Positions 1-7,227 of a DNA stretch of 39,278 nucleotides are shown here, piece by piece. A program made the position numbers and the translations under genes. Numbering within the stretch: the stretch's first letter is position 1; the number at the start of each line of letters is the position of its first letter. The stretch lies in NCBI GenBank assembly GCA_024280115.1, contig JAJRQT010000172.1:1-39278 (forward strand), in the 5' to 3' direction. Under the pieces are notes generated by a model. The model saw only the letters and a program-made list of their open reading frames with translations, searched no databases and had not been told where the DNA came from. Origin of the DNA: Bacteroidota bacterium. Its GTDB lineage: Bacteria; Bacteroidota; Bacteroidia; Cytophagales; Cyclobacteriaceae.

Positions 1-399
1 TGCTTTTTGGTACATCTCTTTAAGCAACTCTGCCTTTTCACGTGGAGTAGCCATACCGCAACGCAAAACACTCGGAATACCCCACTTTAACGCAGTATCC
101 ATTTGGGTAAGGTTGTGGCTTTTGTTTGGAATCAAGATGATTTCGTCCTTTACAAAATGGTACATCGCTTCTACATTCTTCGCAGCGATGAGTTGTTCTA
201 CCCTATTTGGCAAATAATCCGTACTGGACATCAAAGCCTGGAGCATTTCTTCCCAAACTTTAAACGGGACCTTTCCCTTTCCTGAATACCTTTCTGAATC
301 ATTGCACCCTGATAAAAAAGGAGGGAAGGCTATCGCAGCGCCTCCCAAAATAACTGTCGTTAAAAAGTCACGGCGGTTTTGATCTTTAATGTGATTCAT
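1..399 (-). CDS. Tat-exported lipoprotein, possible transglutaminase-like (partial, C-terminus outside window)
   Basis: An open frame runs from an ATG at 399 leftward off the window edge, giving the first 133 residues. The N-terminus has a twin-arginine motif (NRRDFL), a hydrophobic stretch and a lipobox-like LSGC. This points to Tat export and attachment as a lipoprotein. After the signal comes a mature region with the segment VLRCGMATPREKAELL. Its spacing resembles the start of a transglutaminase-like core, where a Cys sits just before an 'EKA.LL' helix, but here the residue before PREKA is Thr, so the catalytic Cys assignment is unsure. The frame is well kept, and the opposite-strand ORF at 103-285 is its shadow. 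Export is fairly sure; the function is a weak guess. Confidence 0.65.
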   Translation of the reverse strand, partial: MNHIKDQNRRDFLTTVILGGAAIAFPPFLSGCNDSERYSGKGKVPFKVWEEMLQALMSSTDYLPNRVEQLIAAKNVEAMYHFVKDEIILIPNKSHNLTQMDTALKWGIPSVLRCGMATPREKAELLKEMYQKA

Positions 400-543
400 G
401 GATTGTCTTGTGGTTAGGTAATTGTGCTGATTTTTAAAATTCAAAATAAGCAATTATGTTCAAACAATTGATATTAATATTGTGTAGAACCAAATTGCTG
501 TCTGGGACATTTGTCCTTTATGAATAGATAGAGATGGAGGTAA

Positions 544-576
544 ACAAAATTTAATTTATAATTAATTAAATTTTGT
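544..576 (-). terminator. AT-only hairpin after the sigma/TPR operon
   Basis: Two perfect 13-base arms (544-556 and 564-576) are separated by a 7-base loop. The hairpin lies about 40 bases past the stop codon of the TPR gene. On the minus strand the second arm ends in TTTTG followed by TTTA, which could serve as a U-rich tail. The stem contains only one G/C pair, so it is weaker than a standard intrinsic terminator, but the perfect symmetry is unlikely by chance. Confidence 0.5.
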
Positions 577-614
577 ATCCGTGCCAGTCAAAATAAGCTT
601 AACAAGGGCTTGAT

Positions 615-1352
615 TCATTGACCTAAAGAACTCAACAATTCTTTTGATTTTAAAGAATAACTATCTTCGTCACCGATTAGATCATTCAATAGTTCAATTG
701 TCCTGGATTTTCTATTTAGTTTCAGATTAGAAAGTGCCTCGTACCAAATCGCCGGCTTAGAATATTTATTTTGGTCAAGCTTCTGAATCAAGTCAAAAAA
801 TGTGATGGCCGTTTCGGCATTGTCAATTTCGAGATTACAAATTCCCGAATAAAATATCGGTGCGGGATCGAGTGGATTTTCTTTATTTAATTTAGAAAAT
901 AACTTCAGGGCCCGGGGGTAGTTGCCTTGTTCGTAAAAACTATATGCATTATCAATTTGATCATCAGAGCGTGAAACGGGAGCTTCAACATTCGGATAGG
1001 ATGTATAATAATTGAAGTATAATTCATTGGAATCCAATGACTGATTTCTAATTGAATATATGGAGACCAATATCAATGCCACAGCAGCAGCCAAACCCAT
1101 GGAGTAATTTCGCAATTTGATTTGTTTATTTTTTTTAATGGAAATTTGCTTTTGCATCTGCTCTTCCTGCTGAAGCAGTGATTTCAATTCCCTGTTAAAT
1201 CCCAACTCTAAACCTTTTAATAAGCTGCGATGATTAGCCACTTTTTCATTCAGAGATTCATCACTTTTCATCCTTGCTTCAAAATCTCTGCGTTCGTCTT
1301 CTGAAAGATTCCCATTTAAATATTCTTCGATATGATCAAGTTGATCCTGCAT
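615..1352 (-). CDS. TPR-containing membrane protein, likely anti-sigma partner
   Basis: The 245-residue protein starts with an acidic/helical region (EEYLNGNLSEDERRDFEARM) of the kind found at the N-terminus of Bacteroidota anti-sigma-like proteins. No zinc-binding His/Cys set is visible. A basic stretch and one transmembrane segment follow at about residues 83-101, then a C-terminal region with TPR-like helices (for example SFYEQGNYPRALKLFSKL). The predicted topology is cytoplasmic N-terminus and periplasmic TPR domain. The gene starts 10 bases after the upstream ECF sigma factor and is surely co-transcribed with it. I infer that it holds or tunes that sigma factor through its cytoplasmic part; direct evidence is only the gene pairing and the N-terminal pattern. 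Confidence 0.75.
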   Translation of the reverse strand: MQDQLDHIEEYLNGNLSEDERRDFEARMKSDESLNEKVANHRSLLKGLELGFNRELKSLLQQEEQMQKQISIKKNKQIKLRNYSMGLAAAVALILVSIYSIRNQSLDSNELYFNYYTSYPNVEAPVSRSDDQIDNAYSFYEQGNYPRALKLFSKLNKENPLDPAPIFYSGICNLEIDNAETAITFFDLIQKLDQNKYSKPAIWYEALSNLKLNRKSRTIELLNDLIGDEDSYSLKSKELLSSLGQ

Positions 1353-1362
1353 CCAGCCTCCT

Positions 1363-1932
1363 CTATATATTAATTCTCATTTTTCTTTGTAAAAGATGTT
1401 GTATCTCTTTTATACAACGTACCTTTTGCGATTTCACCGTTTGAGCATTTTTATAATTCATCTCAATGGCAATCTCCTCCATACTAAATCCCCTGAAATA
1501 AAAATAACGCAGGATGGATTTGCATGGATTCTGAATACTTTCTATTATTCCTGCAATTCTATTTTCCAATAAATTGCCTTCATACAATTCAGGCAATTCA
1601 AAATTGTCATCCGCAATTTCCCGATTGCCTGATTCATTAAGCGGCACTAGTCGTTGAGCTGCTTTAAACTTTGTCAATAGTACATTCTTGCCTATTGAAA
1701 ATAAATATGTTTTAACACTGCTCTGGAATTCTGTAAGTTTACCTGCCCGGACATTTTTGTATAATATAATCATAGCATCCTGAAAACAATCAGACGAATT
1801 ATCTTCATCAGCCCCATAAGTTTTATACGCCCAGGATAAAAATTCCTTTCTGTACACATTGTAAAATTTCACAAGAGTCGTATCAGGATTTTTATTTAGT
1901 CCTTCTAATAAATCAACTTCTTTGTTTGTCAA
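1363..1932 (-). CDS. ECF-type RNA polymerase sigma factor
   Basis: The 189-residue protein has a sigma region 2 (about residues 20-90, with DCFQDAMIILYKNVRAGK and a following helix SVKTYLFSIGKNVLLTKFK). It also has a region 4 helix-turn-helix near the C-terminus (FSMEEIAIEMNYKNAQTVKSQK). This is the compact ECF layout without region 1.1 or 3. No ATG is available near the 5' end: the frame is closed by TAA a few codons upstream, and the best start is a TTG at 1932 with AGG nine bases before it. The rare start may keep synthesis low. It is the first gene of a two-gene operon with the TPR/anti-sigma-like protein. Confidence 0.88.
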   Translation of the reverse strand: MTNKEVDLLEGLNKNPDTTLVKFYNVYRKEFLSWAYKTYGADEDNSSDCFQDAMIILYKNVRAGKLTEFQSSVKTYLFSIGKNVLLTKFKAAQRLVPLNESGNREIADDNFELPELYEGNLLENRIAGIIESIQNPCKSILRYFYFRGFSMEEIAIEMNYKNAQTVKSQKVRCIKEIQHLLQRKMRINI

Positions 1933-1961
1933 TTGAATCAGCCTTTATATATCTATTACCA

Positions 1962-1991
1962 TAAATGTAAACATCAAATAAAGTATTTCAA
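1962..1991 (-). promoter_or_regulatory. Candidate Bacteroidota promoter for the sigma factor operon
   Basis: Read on the minus strand there is TTG (1991-1989), 19 bases, then TACATTTA (1969-1962). This is close to the Bacteroidota consensus TTG-N17-23-TAnnTTTG, with one mismatch in the -7 box. It would place transcription start about 20-25 bases before the TTG start codon. It is a motif match only. Confidence 0.4.
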
Positions 1992-2310
1992 ATAATTGTT
2001 GGCCGATCCTGCTTTAAAGTTTCAAATGAAACAATAATGGAAACTACCTTGAGTACACTCCGCTAGGTCAAAGTTCTTTGATTTTCAATGTTTACTTCAT
2101 TGTACTTAGAGTTTTTTAGAATTATTAGAATGGACTCTTCATTCGAAATTTACATTCATAATTCCATGATCTATGTAAAATGACAGATTTAGTATCGATT
2201 AGAGAAGTGCTAAGAGATGGCGAATAATAATCCATATATGGACAAAATATATCCAATATAATTTTTATTCCCGGAAATAAACAGTACATTTATGGAATAA
2301 TGAGTGAAGT
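1992..2310. other. Intergenic region between sigma operon and toxin-antitoxin pair
   Basis: This AT-rich divergent gap carries no plausible gene. The recognisable element is the palindrome at 2231-2242 and nearby half-sites, given separately. I see no hairpin with a U-tract and no RNA gene in the rest. Confidence 0.5.
2231..2242. promoter_or_regulatory. Perfect 12-bp palindrome, candidate operator of the toxin-antitoxin operon
   Basis: TCCATATATGGA is a perfect palindrome about 70 bases before the antitoxin start codon. The related half-site TATATCCA lies at 2247-2254 and TATGGA lies at 2292-2297, close to the gene. Xre-type antitoxins of this class often bind palindromes in their own promoter, so self-repression is a reasonable inference. 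An AT-rich palindrome of this length can also occur by chance. Confidence 0.4.
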
Positions 2311-2778
2311 ATGAAGAAAGAAAAATTATATAATCAAAAAAATTCCAATAATACCGAAGCAAGAGATCCAATGGTTGCGTATCAGGCGCCGCTGATGAAT
2401 GCGCTTACCTGCATGTCACATCGCGATATCTATGAAATGCGCCTATCTGGTCAATCATTAGTCGATATCCAAAACCAGACTTCACTAAGTGCACAGGATT
2501 TAGCTGGCATTGTCGGGGTAAGTAAAAGCAAATATTACGAATTGATTCAGATGGATGATCTAGGCAGTAAGCATATAGATGCTCTTGCCGATTTTGCTAC
2601 ACTTTGGCAAAAAGGATTGGAGGCATTTGATGATGAAGAATCACTTCTTTACGAATGGCTTGAGACACGCAATGAAAACCTTGGTAATATAAAACCTGTA
2701 GATTTGCTTTCATCGAGAGTCGGTAGGAGGGCCTTAGAAAAAGCATTTTACCGCATAGAGTTTAGCACCTACGGATGA
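2311..2778 (+). CDS. Xre/MbcA/ParS-family antitoxin
   Basis: The 155-residue protein has a helix-turn-helix region at about residues 55-85 (LSAQDLAGIVGVSKSKYYEL). It ends in the C-terminal domain typical of antitoxins that pair with RES toxins (DUF2384/MbcA-ParS type: 'LLYEWLETRNENLG...KPVDLLSSRVGRRALEKAFYRIEFSTYG'-like end). Such antitoxins bind DNA and block the toxin active site with the C-terminus. The stop codon overlaps the toxin start in ATGA, so the two are translationally coupled. An in-frame ATG further upstream at 2300 is followed at once by a stop, so the start at 2311 is the sensible one. Confidence 0.9.
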   Translation: MKKEKLYNQKNSNNTEARDPMVAYQAPLMNALTCMSHRDIYEMRLSGQSLVDIQNQTSLSAQDLAGIVGVSKSKYYELIQMDDLGSKHIDALADFATLWQKGLEAFDDEESLLYEWLETRNENLGNIKPVDLLSSRVGRRALEKAFYRIEFSTYG

Positions 2779-3239
2779 TACTTTACCACCTTGATAAATG
2801 GAAGTATCGCGATGTTTGGCCACCTGAAGGTACACTACATGCCGATGGCAGATGGAATAAGCCGGGACAATGGATAATTTACACATCTTCAACTATTTCG
2901 CTGGCGAAATTGGAGATACTGGCCAACGAAAATAATTTGCCGGTGAAAAGAGTATGCATGACCATTGAAGTACATGAATCCGCTGAAATATTTGAAATTG
3001 ATACCCACGATCTGCCTGGAAACTGGATGATAAAGCCTTACCCAACTCAACTTGTCAATCATACTTCCCGGTTTTTAAATTCAGGAAAGTTGCTAATGCG
3101 AGTCCCTTCTGCCCAAAGCTTTCGTGAGCGCAATTATTTACTTAATGTGCGTCACGCCGAGTTTCACAAGGCGGTTCAACTAATGGACGTTTCAGAAGAA
3201 CCTTTTGATTCCAGGTTGAGAAAACTCCCGATAGTTTAA
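2775..3239 (+). CDS. RES-domain toxin (NAD+-degrading family)
   Basis: At 154 residues the protein has the normal length for a stand-alone RES toxin. The conserved sites are present: G25-R26-W27-N28 ('GRWN'), Y36, E47, S112 and the N124-x2-H127 element in 'LLNVRH'. RES toxins fold like ADP-ribosyltransferases and break down NAD+, in known members by phosphorolysis. All expected active-site residues are intact, so the toxin is probably functional and held in check by the overlapping upstream antitoxin. Reaction and fold are family knowledge; residue positions are read from the sequence. Confidence 0.92.
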   Translation: MILYHLDKWKYRDVWPPEGTLHADGRWNKPGQWIIYTSSTISLAKLEILANENNLPVKRVCMTIEVHESAEIFEIDTHDLPGNWMIKPYPTQLVNHTSRFLNSGKLLMRVPSAQSFRERNYLLNVRHAEFHKAVQLMDVSEEPFDSRLRKLPIV

Positions 3240-3296
3240 AATGCTTATTCTCTTGGATTTTATATATTTATCGAAGGGAATGCAATTAAACCAAAA

Positions 3297-3315
3297 CAGG
3301 TCGTTTGGCAACCTG
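3297..3315 (-). terminator. Candidate terminator after the SDR gene
   Basis: CAGGTCG (3297-3303) pairs with CAACCTG (3309-3315) over seven bases, with one G-T wobble and a five-base loop. On the minus strand the stem is followed by TTTTGGTTTAATT, a U-rich tail. It sits in the convergent gap between the RES toxin gene and the SDR gene and could end transcription from the SDR side. Confidence 0.4.
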
Positions 3316-3338
3316 CTCTGATTTATTTACTATTCTTA

Positions 3339-4088
3339 CTACACTTGTGCCAAACCTCCATCTACAGGTAATTCAACGCCTGTGATATATGAACTATCGT
3401 CTGAAGCAAGAAATAAAACTGCATTGGCCACCTCATCTGGTTGCCCCATTCTTCCGAGAGGTATCTGTTTCAATAAGGTTTCGCCAAAATCTTTAATAGC
3501 TTCTTCCGGAAGTCCCATTTTGCCCCAAATTGGCGTTTCTATAGGACCGGGTGATATTGCATTTACTCTGATGCGTTTACCTGCCAGCTCTACGGTGAGT
3601 GTTCGGACCAAAGAACGCAACCCCGCTTTTGTTGCAGCATAAACACTCATGCCAGGCATGCCTTTTACATTGGAAATACTCGTATTATAGATGATACTAG
3701 CGCCATCATTTAAAAAGGGCAGTGCCGCCTGAGTAGTAAAATACGGCCCCCTGAAATTGGTGTCCCATTGGGCATCATAGAAGTTGCCTGGCATAACATC
3801 AATAGGTGCCGGACGTCCGATTCCAGCATTGAGAAAAAGGATATCAATTTTACCAAACCTTTTTGTTGCAGCTTCAAATACATTTTTATTTTCTTTTGGA
3901 TCCGCCGCATCAGCCAGGATTGCAAAGGAATTTTCAGTTGCATTGGCATTGTATTCGTTCACAGCCTCCTGACGTCGAGCGGTGATTACAACTTTCGCAC
4001 CTTCGCTTACAAATAGTTGGGCTGTAGCCAGGCCCATTCCACTGTTGCCTCCTGTAATCAGGGCAACTTTTCCTGATAATTTACTCAT
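3339..4088 (-). CDS. SDR-family NAD(P)-dependent oxidoreductase
   Basis: The 249-residue protein is a classical short-chain dehydrogenase/reductase. It has the nucleotide-binding motif TGGNSGMG at residues 12-19, NAG at 87-89, and the active-site set S137, Y150, K154 (YAATK). The C-terminal 'SYITGVELPVDGG' is typical of the family. The Ala-Arg-Arg after the second strand (TARRQ) suggests NADPH preference. The substrate cannot be told. It follows the SRPBCC gene by 21 bases and is probably the last gene of an operon controlled by the TetR regulator at 4645-5229. Confidence 0.9.
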   Translation of the reverse strand: MSKLSGKVALITGGNSGMGLATAQLFVSEGAKVVITARRQEAVNEYNANATENSFAILADAADPKENKNVFEAATKRFGKIDILFLNAGIGRPAPIDVMPGNFYDAQWDTNFRGPYFTTQAALPFLNDGASIIYNTSISNVKGMPGMSVYAATKAGLRSLVRTLTVELAGKRIRVNAISPGPIETPIWGKMGLPEEAIKDFGETLLKQIPLGRMGQPDEVANAVLFLASDDSSYITGVELPVDGGLAQV

Positions 4089-4109
4089 GATTTTTAATTT
4101 ATAGTTTAA

Positions 4110-4568
4110 TTATACATTAACAATTTTTAATTGAGATTCAGATTGATACAGTTTTTCAAGCCCCTTTAATATTCCCGGAGCAGTAATAAACCGGAACATG
4201 AAATACATTAACGGTGTGAGTATAAAATACTTTGTAGTCATCTCTACATGCATGTATGCTTCTGTATGATTTTCATCAATAGGAGTTAATCCCAAGGTTG
4301 CCTGAGCACTTTTGACGGGCATGGAAGAGTCATAAATATCCGCCGTATAGTGTGAGCCTTCTTTCCATTCAACAATACGCTCTTTTAGATAATTGCCATC
4401 TTTAAAATCACATTGCCTGGTGGATCCTACTTCGCAAGTGGTATTTTCTCCCGTGAAATGCGATCCTTTCAACATTGGGTGGAATCGATGGATATTTGAA
4501 TAATCGCCAAGATAAGCCCACAGTTCCTCTGATGAAGCATTGATTTTTCTTTTTACGCTGACTTTCAT
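4110..4568 (-). CDS. SRPBCC-family (polyketide cyclase/START-like) protein
   Basis: The 152-residue protein begins MKVSVKRKINASSEELWAYL, with Trp/Leu placed as in SRPBCC lipid/ligand-binding proteins. It continues through alternating strands to a long C-terminal helix (GILKGLEKLYQSES), giving the expected helix-grip layout. Members bind hydrophobic small molecules in an internal cavity, and some act as cyclases. The ligand is unknown. A TetR-type site lies about 40-60 bases before the start codon, so expression is likely derepressed by a ligand together with the downstream SDR. Confidence 0.8.
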   Translation of the reverse strand: MKVSVKRKINASSEELWAYLGDYSNIHRFHPMLKGSHFTGENTTCEVGSTRQCDFKDGNYLKERIVEWKEGSHYTADIYDSSMPVKSAQATLGLTPIDENHTEAYMHVEMTTKYFILTPLMYFMFRFITAPGILKGLEKLYQSESQLKIVNV

Positions 4569-4609
4569 GATTGTAAAATTTATAAGTTAATAATTGATTT
4601 CTATTAAAA

Positions 4610-4627
4610 TTAGACCGGTTTGTTTTT
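4610..4627. promoter_or_regulatory. TetR-type operator before the SRPBCC-SDR operon
   Basis: TTAGACCGGTTTGTTTTT shares its first eleven bases, TTAGACCGGTT, with the site in front of the TetR gene (5249-5266). The right arm is degraded here. On the minus strand the TCTAA end runs into TAATTTTA, which resembles a -7 box (TAnnTTTG), so a bound repressor could cover the promoter. Confidence 0.6.
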
Positions 4628-4644
4628 TTGATGATAAAAAAATA

Positions 4645-5229
4645 TTATGTTTTACTTATAAAACTAAATGTCATTCTATACCATTTATCAAGATATACTC
4701 TGTCCTTATTTACTTTCATTCTTGAGAAAGCACCGAAAATTCCTGCGTGCATATACTCTGCAATATCTTCTGCAGGTATTGAGTCAATGATTTCACCACT
4801 ATCCTGACCCTCTTTCACACATTGGGAAATAACCTCAATCAAAATTTTAAAATTCTTATCAGTAACTCTGGATATATCTGGGTTAAAACCTCCAACCTCT
4901 ATCGATAAATTATTTATAAGACATCCGGAATCAAATCCATCCTTTTCATTGATGTCAATGATCATGGTATAAAACCTCTTTAAACGCTCCAGTGGCAAGA
5001 TCGTATTATCCGACAACACTTGGGTTACCATATTTAAGCTGTCTGATCCATAGGCCTCAACTACCTTCTCTGCAAAATGTTCCTTCGTATCAAAGAAATT
5101 ATAGAATGATCCTTTCGGGATATTGCACGCTTTCAATATTTCATTGATGCCAACGTTATGATATCCTTTTTTACGAAACAATTCTGTCCCTTTCGAAATG
5201 ATATCTTCTTTATTGTGTTTATATCCCAT
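4645..5229 (-). CDS. TetR/AcrR-family transcriptional regulator
   Basis: The 194-residue protein has the N-terminal TetR helix-turn-helix (about residues 8-55, with GINEILKACNIPKGSFYNFF). This is the pattern of the subgroup with 'KGSFYNFFDTKEHF'. A ligand-binding helical domain follows (GCLINNLSIEVG is characteristic of the NemR/AcuR-like group). It probably represses its own gene and the SRPBCC-SDR genes downstream through the paired sites at 5249-5266 and 4610-4627. NemR-type regulators respond to reactive electrophiles; whether this one does is not shown by the sequence. Confidence 0.9.
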   Translation of the reverse strand: MGYKHNKEDIISKGTELFRKKGYHNVGINEILKACNIPKGSFYNFFDTKEHFAEKVVEAYGSDSLNMVTQVLSDNTILPLERLKRFYTMIIDINEKDGFDSGCLINNLSIEVGGFNPDISRVTDKNFKILIEVISQCVKEGQDSGEIIDSIPAEDIAEYMHAGIFGAFSRMKVNKDRVYLDKWYRMTFSFISKT

Positions 5230-5248
5230 TGGCTTTTAATACGAACAA

Positions 5249-5266
5249 TTAGACCGGTTGGTTTAA
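5249..5266. promoter_or_regulatory. TetR-type operator before the regulator's own gene
   Basis: TTAGACCGGTTGGTTTAA is an inverted repeat: TTAGACC and GGTTTAA match as complements at 6 of 7 positions around a GGTT centre. It lies 20 bases before the TetR start codon. The same eleven-base core occurs before the SRPBCC gene and I saw it nowhere else in the window. This supports autoregulation. Confidence 0.65.
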
Positions 5267-5342
5267 CAAAATCTGAAAAATCAATGAATTAAAAAATATA
5301 ATGTCTGTCATCTGACAATCAAATTATGAATTTAACAAAGAT

Positions 5343-5987
5343 CTATACTTTCCAATGCCTTTGAATATCCCTCCTGGTACTCTCTGACAAATTAGTATCG
5401 AATACCGCAGTACGAGCCATGTCGATATTGACTTTGTCTATTTTCATGAACACGAGTTGACTGATTTCCCTGACAGAAAGTGCATTTTTATTTCTAAGAT
5501 CGAGATGGAACTCGTCTCCTTTTTGTACATTTCCCTCTTGAATAACCCGAAAGTAAATACCCAGATGTTCAAAATCTATGAATTGTTTGAGCAATTCTGA
5601 TGATCCAAATTTAGCTGCGAATTTATTACAAGGTTGCCGTGGTTGAGATACCTGAACAATGGCCGCTCCTACTTTGTATATATCGCCAATTTTTATTTCA
5701 GCCTCATCAACGTCAGAAATAGTCAGATTTTCTCCAAACATCCCATAAGTCCATTCCAAATCTGGATAAAGAGATTTCCAATAATTATAATAATTTTCTC
5801 CATACCCATAACACGCCTTATCGATGCCACCATGTACTTTCAGGTTGTTGATGTGATCACCTTTAACCCCAATATTTCCAAGAAAGATTGGATCTTCCAC
5901 AGGGTATTTGAATATACCGGTAGTTAAGACTACATTTTTCCATTCAATAGTTTTTTTTGAACCGATATTGGTTGATATAATTTTCAT
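5343..5987 (-). CDS. MOSC-domain protein (YiiM-like)
   Basis: I place the start at the ATG at 5987 (214 residues). The longer frame to 6104 would add an unrelated hydrophobic 39-residue leader and overlap the MaoC gene. The MOSC core is clear: GDHINNLKVHGGIDKACYGY at about residues 43-62, and the conserved cysteine C120 in SQPRQPC. In MOSC proteins this cysteine binds the sulfur or molybdenum ligand. YiiM-type members help reduce N-hydroxylated compounds together with molybdenum cofactor. No molybdenum partner is in the window. It follows the MaoC gene by 34 bases on the same strand. Confidence 0.85.
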   Translation of the reverse strand: MKIISTNIGSKKTIEWKNVVLTTGIFKYPVEDPIFLGNIGVKGDHINNLKVHGGIDKACYGYGENYYNYWKSLYPDLEWTYGMFGENLTISDVDEAEIKIGDIYKVGAAIVQVSQPRQPCNKFAAKFGSSELLKQFIDFEHLGIYFRVIQEGNVQKGDEFHLDLRNKNALSVREISQLVFMKIDKVNIDMARTAVFDTNLSESTRRDIQRHWKV

Positions 5988-6021
5988 TTGTGTCAGATAA
6001 TATAGAAATATTTCAACCGGG

Positions 6022-6495
6022 TTATTTATTATTATTGAAATAATAAAGAAATACCAATGTACCGGAAAAAGCAGGTTTTTTCTGCCCCTTGATCTCCAAT
6101 TCAACTTTCAAATGACATTTTGATACGCCTCTCAGGTTTACTAACGAATGAAGTTTTGCTTTTAACCGCACTTCACTATTGACCAACACAGGTTGAGCGA
6201 ACCTTAAGTCTTCAATTCCATAATTGATCATCATATCAAGGTTGCGGATTTCGGCAATTTGTTTCCAGAGATATGGAGAAATAGAAATATTTAAATATCC
6301 ATGTGCGATGGTTCCACCGAAATTTGCTTCTTTTTTGGCTCGTTCAGGATCGGAATGTATCCATTGATAGTCAATAGTTGCATCGGCAAATTTATCTATT
6401 CTTTCCTGTGTGATGGTTAAATACTCAGAAACGCCTAATTCTTTGCCAATATATTTTTCAAATTCAGCGTGACTTCCAATGATCAGTTTACTCAT
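6022..6495 (-). CDS. MaoC-like (R)-specific enoyl-CoA hydratase
   Basis: The 157-residue hot-dog-fold protein carries the hydratase motif: D42 and H47 in DYQWIHSDPERA, followed by FGGTIAHGYL, where the Gly and His help form the active site. Family members hydrate trans-2-enoyl-CoA to (R)-3-hydroxyacyl-CoA. Length and motif spacing are normal, so it should be active. It is the first gene before MOSC on the minus strand; the two may be co-transcribed, but no functional link is evident. Confidence 0.9.
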   Translation of the reverse strand: MSKLIIGSHAEFEKYIGKELGVSEYLTITQERIDKFADATIDYQWIHSDPERAKKEANFGGTIAHGYLNISISPYLWKQIAEIRNLDMMINYGIEDLRFAQPVLVNSEVRLKAKLHSLVNLRGVSKCHLKVELEIKGQKKPAFSGTLVFLYYFNNNK

Positions 6496-6655
6496 AGATG
6501 TGTCGTATTTATTATCAGACCCCGAAGATAGTGGAAGTCAACGAAATATCATTATTTTTATTTTTAGAATTGAAAGCGCATTAAACATATTAAAGCTTTA
6601 TATCAGTGGGATTCAAAATTTCCCGCACGGTGAAAATTCATTAAATTAATACTTC

Positions 6656-7177
6656 ATGACCAAGCCACCATTCGCCAAATTCGCTTCATTAAAACTATCT
6701 CTCATTCTATTTCTATTCGTAATCATATTTAACGTGTTAATTTTTCCATTTTTTGCGCACGCCAAAAATGCAGAACCAATTGATATCCATTTTGCCTACT
6801 CTCCGGAAAAGGCCTATGAACTCATCAATTCATATAGTGAAGCAACCCGGGAAAGTTATATGATAAGTGAAATGACACTTGATGTGCTCTATCCTGTTGT
6901 CTATACGCTTTTTATGAGCATTTCCCTTATATTGTTATTCCCGAGCAAAGAAAAAGTCGCCTGGTTACCATATCTCGTTTTTGCATCTGATTTAATTGAA
7001 AATACCGGCATTATTGTTCTTCTTTATAATTATCCAAAAGAATTGTACAATCTGGCCATCATTACAAGCGTTTTCTCAACAATTAAGTGGTTGTTGGCAT
7101 TACTTATTTTAATGATAATGATCATTGGATTGGTTAGAAAATTTGTATTAAAAAGTCAAAAAGGGCAGTTAGACTAA
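6656..7177 (+). CDS. Four-helix membrane protein of unknown function
   Basis: The 173-residue protein has four predicted membrane helices at about residues 12-33, 74-95, 102-124 and 132-161. Between the first two is a loop of about 40 residues (YSPEKAYELINSYSEATRESYMISEMTLDVLYP). The pattern 'YSPE.AYELI...GE.R..Y....L..D.lyP' recurs in uncharacterised membrane proteins that I recall from several phyla; I cannot name a characterised function. It stands alone on the plus strand, 50 bases before the permease gene, and may share its transcript. Confidence 0.75.
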   Translation: MTKPPFAKFASLKLSLILFLFVIIFNVLIFPFFAHAKNAEPIDIHFAYSPEKAYELINSYSEATRESYMISEMTLDVLYPVVYTLFMSISLILLFPSKEKVAWLPYLVFASDLIENTGIIVLLYNYPKELYNLAIITSVFSTIKWLLALLILMIMIIGLVRKFVLKSQKGQLD

Positions 7178-7227
7178 AGCAAATTTTATCAGACAACGAA
7201 ACTATTGAAATCTATCTATCAATTGCT

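Noticed and set aside
103..285. Plus-strand 60-codon frame at the left edge
   Set aside because: It is antisense to the Tat lipoprotein gene, which has a signal peptide and lipobox; the plus-strand frame has no features.
5988..6104. Longer N-terminus for the MOSC protein
   Set aside because: The extra 39 residues overlap the MaoC gene and do not resemble the family; the ATG at 5987 gives a normal MOSC start.
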